From: Plecoglossus altivelis
Taxonomy: Eukaryota > Chordata > Actinopteri > Osmeriformes > Plecoglossidae
Length of the DNA stretch: 64,000 bases
Direction: 5' to 3'
Assembly (NCBI GenBank): GCA_036571765.1
Contig: BROE01000007.1
Span: forward strand, 5,314,642 to 5,378,641
Position 1 is the first letter of the stretch, and each line of letters begins with the position of its first letter. The position numbers and the translations under genes were made by a program. This document shows positions 51,911-61,613 of the stretch, in pieces. The notes under the pieces are model-generated. The model worked only from the letters and a program-made list of their open reading frames with translations. It did not search any database and had not been told where the DNA came from.

Positions 51911-54900
51911 GTTAATTTATAAACTCACCTGTCGCGGTGTCCGTCAAAGGGGAGACGACAGTGGGAATGTGTGTGGCATGGGGGTTAAGCTGACCCCCCT
52001 GGTTGTATCATAGCTCTCCTGGGTGCGGCCGGGTGCATGTGGCTGTGCCACCGGTGTTGTCAGCCCTTACGGCTGGTGTGCTGCTTCCTTCTTCCAGAGG
52101 AGGGGTGGGGAGGGGGATGACAGGGCCGTAAAGCGGTCGTCCCATCATCACGCGCCAGCCATTACTATAAATCCTAGTCTCAGCACACACACACGCACAT
52201 CCACACACACCCACACTACTCCCTGACCTCATCCTGAGCCCACTGACCTGGAAAATGGCTGCTGAGACCTAATAGGGCTGGCCTCTTCCCCTTGCCTCAA
52301 ACAGCAGAAATATTGAGCCAATTACAAGATGATTATCTGGTCAGTAAGCTGGGAGAGCCCACAGGGAGTGTTTCTGCTCCTGCCAGCTTCCCTGCTGGAT
52401 GGGGAGAATGAATCAAAGCTCTGCTGGACAGAAGGCAACACAACTCATGCTCGCTAGCCTCTCTGCAATTAAACCCTACCTCCACGCACACACAATAGAA
52501 CAGTTCCCCATCGCTCTTGACTGCTTTCAGGTCATTCGAAAGGATTTTTGGTCACATCCACTTATTTCTTTTGTGTGTGTGTGTGTGTGTGGGGGGGGGG
52601 TGCAGGCAAAGGGGGGGTAACTCAGATATTAGTTTTGGAATCGTTGTTTTTTCAATGTTTGAATGGAACACCACAGTACGGGGCTGCACAGTGTTCTCGC
52701 ACAGTCTGCGTTCTTGGGGTGCATCGTTGCTCACCTACAGTGTAATAGAGTTAGACGTGAGTCACAGCGTAGCAGACACACTCAGGTATGCGAGCTGGGC
52801 CCTGCGAGGGGACTGCATGCAACGGGGAAATGAAAGCAATGATGCGTCAGGCCCCATATTCCGAAGCGGCCTTTTTATAGACAGCCTTACAATGGGCACA
52901 TTGACTTACGTCCTATACCATTACACTACCTCGTGCCATGTGTTTAAACAGGGGATAGAGTCGCCCCAGTGAGTCTTGGCAGCTCGTGTTGCTTAGCGAG
53001 TACCAGATGATGGGAACCCCCTCTCTACTTCCAGAACGTGCCATGTTCTCCTCTGTAATTGTTGTCCGGCATGATATTACTGGTGTTGGTGGCATCAGCA
53101 ATATCTAGCTTCACCGCCGTTTCATTTTACTCATGGAAAAACTTCATTATACTCTCCAATTAGATTTTTTTTCTTGCCGCAATGAAGTTTTCTTAATGTG
53201 CGGCGACAGAGCTGGGCTTGATGTGCTGTGTGATTGTCTCTGCATGTTGTTTCACAGGCAAGGCCTGCCGCCCGTGTTTCATGCATGGCTGTGCGTGGGG
53301 AGTCATATTTTAGCAGCCTGAAGAAGACATCAAAGCGGCCCGTGTGGAACTGCAGTAAATCTCGGGCTCTTGGAAGGTGCACAGCGCTGTTACATCACCT
53401 ACGCTGCCAATAAAGTTTCATTTGAAAACCCCTGCATGCGGTTCCCGAAGAATGGAAAGAAATACTCGCGCGTAGCTCACACCAAAAGTGAAGCGGTGTC
53501 CTCTGTCCTACCCTCCTTGAACTTGAAGAATGTGTGGCCTGTGGTATCAGTGTCTGTGATCTCTCCCTCTCTCTCACTTTCTCTCTCTCACCCCTTCTTG
53601 AGCACTTTGAGATGTCTTTAGCATTAAAGGGTTTATTTAACCTACAAATCTTCCATATACAGACAAAATCCATATGAGCCAAACATCTGGAAAGTTATTC
53701 TTCACAGAAGGCCATAGTTATGGTTGAGGGATATCAATTTCACATGACCAAATCCCTCCGAGAATCCATTCTTACAATCACTATTAAAGTAACATCAACC
53801 TGGATATCTGATTCCTTCGTGACCTCCATTTTGAGGAGTTGATGGAACGTCTTTGTCAAGCGCAAAGTAGCATTCTCCTCCACTTCCTGTTCCTCTTTCG
53901 TGTTCCCATGAGCCCCCCCTCCCCCACCCCGCCCCCAATGCCCTCGCAACGCTGCATCACCCGGAGTGCACAGATAGACAACACAACAAGCAAGATGCAC
54001 TCCATCAAATATGAATGCACCTTAAGAATGGGCATGATGTCTTTTTCATGAGCGAGCTGTGTACTCTTCAGCATCGATAGATGATGTCCTTGCTGGTTCA
54101 GTGACGATCCAGGACCGTGGTGTGGTGATACGACTTCCAGACCACCTGTGTGTCCCGGTGTCCTGAAATCCATGACCCGTCCGTAATCTGTCTCCATGTT
54201 CTTTATCGGCCTGCTCCTCTGTTTTCTGAAACACTATTGGACTGCTGGACACCCCATGACCAAGGCCTCCATGCTACTACAGCACACTGGGGAGCTGCCT
54301 ACAACTTGGACGTTTCTGAAGCGTTTTGTTTTGAAGCCTGCAGGGCTGTCTGTGTGAGCATTCTGTCAGCGAGCAGTGCATCACTGAGCTGCAGCATGTC
54401 TGGGCTTTTTGTGTCTAGACCGAAGAGAGTCGTCTCCAGTTCTGTCTGGGCTGCGTCTTGAAGCTCTATCTCCGAGCCGGCGAAGGTGATGAAGCAGAGA
54501 TAACCTGAGAGGAAGGGAAACTTGTCCCTGCCGTTTAAGCGCCCCGCTCTACCCCAGCCACCCTTCCGCACACCGATGTAGGTGAGCCGCTGACACAGGG
54601 AGTAGCGGTCAATGTCGGACGGATGTTAGAACACAGCAGACTCGTGTAGCAGCACCACCCTCAACTCCCCCTTTTCGGGCGGCCGCCTCACACCCCCACG
54701 CATGCAGAAAGGCATCGACCCACCGCTTCCTGTGTGTCGCCTTAGCAGCCTCGACCTTGTGACCGGACGGCGCCAGGTTCGAGCCACTCAGGATGCTGAG
54801 ACGCTTAACCCTGGAAGCACCTGGGGGAACGTGGAGCTGCGGGCCCATGGCACGGAGAGGCTGGCAGCACGCGGCTGTTATATCTGACTCAATGACCCCA

Positions 54901-55380
54901 GGCCAAGGTTTTCTGTGTGGTTTTCACCTGGGAAAACAGCTGTCAAGTGTGACTGTAAGCTCTTATCAGTGTTGAATGCGGTTTCACTATTTTGACCGCC
55001 TCACAGTAAATGACACTGGTGCATTTGAGCTTTTTGGCTTTTCAGATTTAGGTTTTGGCAGTGAAGGCAGGTAATGTAGGCCACCCTGTGTTTCACCTGT
55101 GTAATTTGCTGTGAGTGATAGGGCTTGCCAGACCCAGGCTAAGATCTCTACTCTGTCTGCCTCTAGCTGCATGTATGCTAGAGAGAGCAGTGTGAGGATT
55201 GTTCACTAGACTGTTACTGAGGCAGAAATAGTGCAGCCATCACATCAGGAAAACATTTAGCGGGTGAAAGCAACAAAATCAACAACAGCGTGTGTCACTG
55301 TGAACAACAAGAGATCGGAAACATAAGCAGACCACATCATTCTTACCACATAGTTGACCGAATGATATCCCCCTGCACTC

Positions 55381-55390
55381 ACACTCTCTC

Positions 55391-55467
<77 letters not shown>
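55381..55467. repeat. Compound (CT)n(CA)n microsatellite in intron 1
   Basis: About 22 CT units (55396-55440) followed directly by about 14 CA units (55440-55467), then interrupted CACACTCA. Confidence 0.96.
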
Positions 55468-55476
<9 letters not shown>

Positions 55477-55723
55477 ACACACACTCACGGCCTCAGTAAT
55501 TCTGTCACGACCGGTAAACTGTGTCTGCCAGGGGACCTGCAGCATCCTGGGCTCTAAGCAGCACCAGCAGAGAGAATGAATAATTGAGGCTGGCATTCTG
55601 TACTTTGGTGAATTTTAAAGCCGTATTCTGCAGAGGCTCTAAATGGCGGAGAGAGGGAGCGTTAATCATTCATGGGCTCCTTTTATCCGCTTTGGTTCAG
55701 GTCACTGTCCTGAAGGCGCTGGG

Positions 55724-55820
55724 CAGAGGGGTGGGGGGGAGTAGGGGGGAGAGAAGGGGGGAGGGGAGTGGAAGAGGGGAGTAGGAAGGGTGGGTGGCAG
55801 GAGTGGTGGGGGGGTGGGTG
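55724..55820. repeat. G-rich tract in intron 1
   Basis: Runs of four to seven G separated by A, T or GA over about 95 bases, capable in principle of G-quadruplex formation on the coding strand of the pre-mRNA. Confidence 0.75.
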
Positions 55821-56837
55821 TCAAGGCCGAATAGTTAAGCCTGTTTCTCGCCTCTTACGCGAGCTCAGGAGGAAGATGAAGTAAAAAAGAAAAACAGCCC
55901 AGATGAAGAAATCTTGCCAAGGAAAACCTTGAACTAAATATTATGGCTGAGGTGCCTGCGCAGCTGAACTTTCTCGCAGTAAATATTGGAGGTGGGATTT
56001 ATAGGTATTCTTTCAGCACTGGCATTTAATTTCCGAGCGTCTAACGGGTCTAAAAAAACACGCAAAAAAAAACAGTTTGACACAGCTTTTTTTTGCTGTG
56101 TCTAACTTTTCCATGTCTCATCTCATCTGTATTCAGCTGTAAATGGTTTAAGTGGTGTCTAGAAGTACGGGAGGTTTCCAAACAAAGTTCAATAGATAAA
56201 TAAAGGACCAAATTAAAATCTAAAGGAAACACTTAAAGATATATAATAATCTACAATGTAATTTCAATGTCAGTTGGATGTCCGAGGAAGAAGGACATGA
56301 AGGTATTTAATTATGCTGAGTGAGAGAGAGTGAGGTCGTTGGCATTGGTATTAATGTTTTATTAACATCTGGACTGGTGTGTGTAGATGGAGAATGATGG
56401 CGCTTCACGTGTTATACGAGAGTGAGGACTACCCTTCAAATGGGCCCAGGGGACGCCCACTCTGGGTTTCACGATCCTTCAGCTTGCAGGCTGGGAGCTT
56501 CCCTCTACATGGCTGTCAGCGGAGGATCAACAGTGATGGAGCTGAGTGGAAATGAGAGGCTGCAAGTCAGCTTGCAGTCACGGCTCTTGGTGGTTAACTA
56601 GGCATGTCGACACAGCCAGTGGATGAAGACCAAATAAATATCCCCAAACGTAAATAAACTGTTGAGGAGTGTTGTTGTTGACTTATTGGATTCCAAATGT
56701 CTGAAGACGAAGCTTGATTTAATCTGATTGAAGTCTTTATTGTGCTGGTGGGGGTGCCTCCGCAGTGAAGGGGTGTGTGCTTGTTTTTTCAGTTGCGAGG
56801 GCAAAGGAAGGATACACAGTATAACATGTGAATCATC

Positions 56838-56922
56838 TCTCTCTTCCCTCTCTCCCTCTCCATCTCTCCATCTCTCCATCTGTCTCTCTCCTTCCCTCTC
56901 CCCCTCTCTCTCCTGTCTTCAG
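56838..56922 (+). promoter_or_regulatory. Extended polypyrimidine tract and 3' splice site of intron 1
   Basis: About 83 bases of almost unbroken C and T, including a CTCCATCT motif repeated several times, run directly into CTTCAG|GGAGCTG. Ordinary tracts are 15-30 bases. The repeated CTCTCT and TCTT cores are the kind bound by PTB-type proteins, so this acceptor may be subject to regulation. That last point is inference. Confidence 0.8.
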
Positions 56923-57544
56923 GGAGCTGATGCCCAAGACCCTGGAGGGCCAGATCACCATGGAGAAGACCCCCAGCTACTTTGTGACCAGAGAGGCTCC
57001 TGCCCGGATCTCAGCCATGTCCCGGGACACCAAGCTGATCGTGGTGGTGAGGGACCCCGTCACCAGGGCCATCTCCGACTACACCCAGACGCTGTCTAAG
57101 AAGCCCGACATCCCTTCCTTCGAGAGCCTGACCTTCAAGAACAGGACTACGGGCCTCATCGACACCTCCTGGTCGGCCATTCAGATCGGCATCTACGCCA
57201 AGCACCTGGACAACTGGTTGCAGTACTTCCCCATGGACCAGATCCTGTTTGTGAGCGGGGAGCGACTGATCAGTGATCCAGCCGGAGAGCTGGGCCGGGT
57301 GCAGGACTTCCTGGGGCTCAAAAGGATCATCACAGACAAACACTTCTACTTCAACCAGACCAAGGGCTTCCCCTGCCTCAAGAAGGCTGAAGGCAGCAGC
57401 AAGCCTCACTGCCTGGGCAAAACCAAAGGGCGGACCCACCCCAACATTGACCCAGAGGTAGTGCAGAGGCTCCGGGACTTCTACAGGCCCTTCAACATGA
57501 AGTTCTACCAGATGACCGGTCGGATATTTGGCTGGGATGACTGA
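56923..57544 (+). CDS. hs3st3b1: Heparan sulfate glucosamine 3-O-sulfotransferase 3, exon 2 (residues 198-404 and stop)
   Basis: C-terminal two thirds of the sulfotransferase domain. The exon follows a pyrimidine tract and CAG acceptor, and its first base completes Arg198. EKTPSYF (212-218) contains Lys213, the counterpart of human Lys215. The 3'-phosphate-binding region LIVVVRDPVTRAISDY (236-251) contains Arg241 and Ser249. Gln253 and Lys366 match the human substrate-contacting Gln255 and Lys368. Cys349 and Cys361 match the conserved disulfide. Two N-glycosylation sequons are present at Asn271 (NRT) and Asn342 (NQT). The sequence follows human HS3ST3A1/3B1 almost residue by residue (ITMEKTPSYFVTREAPARIS, GLIDTSWSAIQIGIYAKHL) and differs more from HS3ST2, which marks it as class 3, the 'gD-type' 3-O-sulfotransferases rather than the antithrombin-type HS3ST1. 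The protein ends FGWDD at a TGA. There is no frameshift or missing key residue, so the gene looks functional. Confidence 0.97.
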
Positions 57545-57980
57545 ACGAAGCTCATCTTCGTTTGGTTTGGTTTTGACTGGGCGTCAGCCGCCACACTAAG
57601 CCTAAGCAATATGCATCTGTGAGAAGCAAATATAAAGCCTAATCTGCTGTCACTGGCAAGCCTAGATATGCAATGTTTCACTGTTCCATTCTAGCATCTC
57701 AGCTGCTGCCTCCAATCCAGTGGAAGGACAATCAGCCAAGTCTGGTTCATTGTGGATTGATGGAGCTGTGAGAGGGACAGGCCTTGTCAGTGTGGGAAGT
57801 TCTTTTCCCGTTGGAATCAGGGGCAGACAAATGGGCTGTACCTCTGTTTTTTTGGGACGGTCGGGGGAATCACAGTGTCTGGAAAAAAGCCTTTTCCAGA
57901 TGACTTTATGCCATATTTCAAGCATAACAAGCTGCTTTCAAAGTTTAACATTTTTTTGAAAAATAATATGAAAAGATCAA

Positions 57981-57986
57981 AATAAA
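57981..57986 (+). terminator. Proximal poly(A) signal AATAAA
   Basis: A canonical hexamer 437 bases after the stop codon, in an AT-rich setting and followed by a T/G-rich stretch. It would give a short 3' UTR of about 450 nt. Confidence 0.5.
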
Positions 57987-58721
57987 TGTATTTTTGGAAT
58001 GTATTTATTCAAGATTTATTACACGTGCGTTATATACTTATTTTAAATAACTCATCACTGATATTCTATTATATTGTGTTCTTATGCCTAGCGTTTGTTT
58101 TATACAGCACAGCATAAACGCTTATCCCTCATTTTTTTTCTTGCTTGTTCATTTGTAATGTGTCTATTATTTACATCGATGGGTTCCCACACTTGTTCCT
58201 GTTTAGCTTACAATTCCAATCTTGAGACGGTTTGTTTTTGCACGGATCCTCTCCCGTTCGGTTAATTCAATTAACCCAGTTTGGGAAGAAAGCTAGTTCT
58301 CGGTTCCACAAGTTCCAGCTACTTCGACATGGAGGAAGGAGCCAGCCCTGAGGGCCCGCGCAAGCTAATACTCCCATTTCCTCCACACGCCTTCCTCTGA
58401 ACTGAATACAGTTGATGTCACTGGCCTGTCGTGCCCAGAGGGGAACCTCAGATGGAGGTCTTCTTCAAGCAAGCAGCTGTAGAACAATGGAGAACAGTGT
58501 TTCTGATTTATATCTTGCAGTATTGTAAGCTTCCAAAGAGCCTCCTAGAGCAGATGGGACTCGTTTGCATTTGGGGTGGGGGGGTGGTGGTGGTGTGGGT
58601 GGGGGGGGGGGTGGTTGGGGTGTGTTTCAGGGGGAACATATAACAGGGTGTGTGTCTCAACGTGTAGTTCTGACTTGGTCTACCTTTTTTTAAGGTTGTT
58701 GTCATTTTCATGCACACTTTC

Positions 58722-58727
58722 AATAAA
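58722..58727 (+). terminator. Distal poly(A) signal AATAAA
   Basis: A canonical hexamer (CAATAAAAG) about 1.18 kb after the stop codon. Downstream it has a GT-rich element (TGTGGTAAG, then TTTGTGGCGTTT), the usual layout of a strong cleavage site. It may be used in addition to or instead of the proximal signal. Confidence 0.5.
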
Positions 58728-58938
58728 AGATAGCTGATCCTAACATGTGGTAAGAGACCTTTGTGGCGTTTCTTCATCCCCTGCTTTACTCGCTTCATTC
58801 CGGAACTGTCCGCTCCTATTCAGCACAGCTCTGTTCACATTTGGAATGTGATGCCGATGGTTCTGATAAACTCCCTCCATTTTAACGTGACATGTAGCAT
58901 GTGAATATTAGTGTGAGACACATCTCTCCCAGTCCCCT

Positions 58939-58944
<6 letters not shown>

Positions 58945-58991
<47 letters not shown>
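58945..58991. repeat. (CA)n microsatellite downstream of the gene
   Basis: About 23 uninterrupted CA units. Confidence 0.96.
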
Positions 58992-58992
<1 letters not shown>

Positions 58993-59354
58993 CAACCAAT
59001 ACTGTATCTGGCGTCTTTCCTATCGCTTCTGTTACACCTTCCTCAATTGTCTCTGCTTATCTCCTCTCAGCCTCCAGGACAAGCGTGTCTGTCCAGGGAT
59101 GCTTGAAGGGCTTTCATCAATGCTTTCAGTCAGAGAGGTTTCGGCTTGTTTTTGGCCCGCCTGTGTCCCTGGCGTGTGTGGGACCTGTGTGTCTTGGGGC
59201 AAGATATAGTCCCCAGTCTCAGGGGAACAGCCCTCCTCTCTGTGCTGGCTTAGGAGCACAGTTAGAGCACCGCTGGGTAATGGCGTGTGGGTTAAGAGGG
59301 TAGATAAGTACTGGCGACCACTGAAGTAGGCTGGAGGGGAGCTTAGTTTGGGGT

Positions 59355-59520
59355 CTCTCCCCCTCTCTCCCATCTCCTCTCCCTTCACTCTCATCCGCTC
59401 TGTTTCGCTCCCTCTCCCCCCTTCTCTAGCCCCTCTTCTATTCCTCCTTCTTTGTATTCTTCTCTTTTACCCTCTTCTTCCATCTTTCACAGCTCGCACC
59501 ATTTCTCCCCCCTCTTTCTA

Positions 59521-59557
<37 letters not shown>

Positions 59558-59562
59558 CTCTA
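59355..59562. repeat. Pyrimidine-rich region ending in (CT)n
   Basis: About 200 bases rich in C and T, with a purer (CT)n run of about 17 units at 59525-59560. Confidence 0.85.
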
Positions 59563-60293
59563 GTGCTTGTCAGGAACTTCATCCAACACGGTCTCATTTC
59601 CAAGCATCAGTACTTCACAACTTGAAGTGTTTCTTCAAATTGTGCCCAGCACAGTACAGTTACTACAGAACAGTTCCAACTGTAACAGATACTGTGATAA
59701 ATACTGAATCGTACATATTTTTTTTGACAGAAGATACACCAAAATGACCTTGAAAGGAGAACAAGAAACAAAATCTACAGGATGTTCAATTGCTAACTTT
59801 ATTTGAAAATTCCTTTCCCCGTGAGATCTGTCAAGGTAAGGAAGGAAGATCATTTCTCAAGTCCAGGAATGGAAGGAAATTAAACAGCCACATATGCTAT
59901 GGGATAGGCCAAGACCACCCCTGTCAAACACCACTCAGCTTAATAACCATGGCATGAACAGATAAAACACCATGTCTGCTTCTCCTGTTAGCCGGAACAC
60001 ATGTGGTCGATTCTGGAAGACTAAGAGAGATCTACAGTGAAAAGGCCGTCATTGATGTTCTTGCGCAATTTAGCACAAACTTACTTTATTCTCCACCTTT
60101 TTCTCTCTCTCTCTTTTCCTCTCTGTCTGTCTCACTCTACCTCTCCCTCACACACACACAGTCTTAAAAACACCGATTCTTTAACTTCTTCCATCTGTCT
60201 GTGCGTGTCAAGGTAGCAGCTGGTGTACGAAGACACCTGCCCAGCTCCGCCCACCATCATCCCCCTGAGCCCTGAGTAAGACTCTTCAAGACC

Positions 60294-60705
60294 ACTCACC
60301 CAGACCCCTACTCCACACACACACACTCACCAAGACCCCTGCTCCACACACACACAGACACACTCACCTGGACCCCTGCTCCACACACACACACACACTC
60401 ACCCGGACCCTTGCTCCACACACACACACACTCACAAAGACCCCTGCTCCACACACACACACTCACCCAGACCCCTTACTCCACACACACACAGACACAC
60501 ACTCACCAAGACCCCTACTCCACACACACACACTCACCCAGACCCCTGCTCCACACACACACACACTCACCAAGACCCCTGCTCCACACACACACACACT
60601 CACCCAGACCCCTTCTCCACACACACATATACACTCACCAAGACCCCTGCTCCACACACGCACACACTCACCCAGACTCCTGCTCCTCACACACACATGC
60701 ACACC
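60294..60705. repeat. Minisatellite, about 12 copies of a 30-41 bp unit
   Basis: Each unit is CTCACC[C/A]AGACCCCTGCTCC followed by a (CA)n stretch of variable length, so the period varies with the CA count. The last seven copies alternate strictly between CCCAG and CCAAG forms, suggesting a two-unit higher-order repeat. The open frames here are artefacts (Ser-Pro-Arg-Pro-Leu-Leu and His-Thr repeats). Confidence 0.95.
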
Positions 60706-61133
60706 ACTGAGTCTGCTCAGGTCAAAACAACCGTGGACGCCCCAGATACAGTGAATCCAGGGCATCAGATAGGCACTGCAGCACGCAGCTAGCGATGGGG
60801 CGAGGGGGTTCAGAGAAGCTGGCTTTGAAGGCATGGCACGCTGGTGGTCTGCTCTGAAAGACTCTACGTGTCTTGGATTTAGGCACATACGCAAACACAC
60901 GCACCCTCCGACACTCATCCTCCTGCACGCTCACTTCCAGGCTCGCACACAACAGCACTCGCCTTCAAAGTCCCACACATGCTGAGCCGCGCTCCGTCAG
61001 TACAGTCTGTGGTGGATCAGAGCTGGGTTTCCTCTGGATTCCAGCAAAGAAGCCCTTAATCCCAGTAAGAGTCTGAGAAAACATCTCTGAGGCACGCTGC
61101 ACCTGAGCCAGGGACCACTGGCAGACCTCCATT

Positions 61134-61613
61134 CTAACTCTCCTCTGTTGTGTCCGTCCTCCATACTACCTCTCCTCTGCTGTGTCCGTCCTCCATACTA
61201 ACTCTCCTCAGATGTGTCCTTCCTCCATACTAACTCTCCTCTGCTGTGTCCGTCCTCCATACTAGCTTTCCTCTGCTGTGTCCTTCCTCCATACTAACTC
61301 TCCTCAGATGTGTCCTTCCTCAAAACTAAGTCTCCTCTGCTGTGTCCTTCCTCCATATTAAATCTCCTCTGCTGTGTCCATCCTCCATACTAAGTCTCCT
61401 CTGCTGTGTCCGTCCTCCATACTAACTCTCCTCAGATGTGTCCTTCCTCCATACTAACTCTCCTCTGCTGTGTCCGTCCTCCATACTAACTCTCCTCAGA
61501 TGTGTCCTTCCTCAAAACTAAATCTCCTCTGCTGTGTCCTTCCTCCATATTAAATCTCCTCTGCTGTGTCCTACCACTCTTCTCCATACTAACTCTCCTC
61601 TGCTGTGTCCTTC
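61134..61613. repeat. 32-bp minisatellite, about 15 copies
   Basis: A regular 32-base unit of the form CTCTCCTCTGCTGTGTCC-[GT]TCCTCCATACTAA fills about 480 bases. Two main variants occur, CTGCTG and CAGATG. A three-unit segment marked by CAAAACTAA and then CATATTAAA occurs twice, exactly 192 bases (six units) apart. The last junction carries a small insertion. Confidence 0.96.

Larger units (their letters stand above)
32701..56922 (+). other. Intron 1 of the 3-O-sulfotransferase gene (24.2 kb, phase 2)
   Basis: The donor is GTAAAA at 32701 and the acceptor CTTCAG ends at 56922. A single long intron at exactly this point, between the WYR and the [D/E]LMP of the catalytic domain, is the known arrangement of HS3ST2, 3A1, 3B1 and 4. 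The first kilobase is strikingly AT-rich. The remainder holds many microsatellites, GC-rich islets, one repeat-like block near 43.1-43.36 kb and no convincing coding exon on either strand. Open frames within it are short or built from simple repeats. Confidence 0.95.
57545..58745 (+). other. Probable 3' untranslated region of the sulfotransferase gene
   Basis: Non-coding sequence follows the TGA at 57542-57544 and becomes AT-rich after about 57,900. It opens with a perfect 6-bp hairpin (ACGAAG, loop CTCAT, CTTCGT at 57545-57561). Two candidate AATAAA signals lie within it, giving a short form ending near 58.0 kb and a longer one near 58.74 kb. A GT-rich stretch with a G-run occupies 58575-58630. 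Confidence 0.6.

Noticed and set aside
51591..52013. 140-codon Gly/Arg-rich open frame
   Set aside because: It is explained by G-rich, stop-poor DNA with no domain recognised. The region is recorded only as a G/CpG-rich islet.
54700..54800. Possible tRNA or tRNA-derived element, from GGTTCGAGCC at about 54776
   Set aside because: The B-box-like word has no matching A box at the right distance, and no cloverleaf could be drawn.
57011..57439. 142-codon minus-strand open frame over exon 2
   Set aside because: It is antisense to highly conserved catalytic sequence, with Val/Leu/Gly-rich composition typical of a shadow frame.
60463..60918. 151-codon minus-strand open frame rich in Val-Cys-Val
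   Set aside because: It is the complement of the CA-containing minisatellite.
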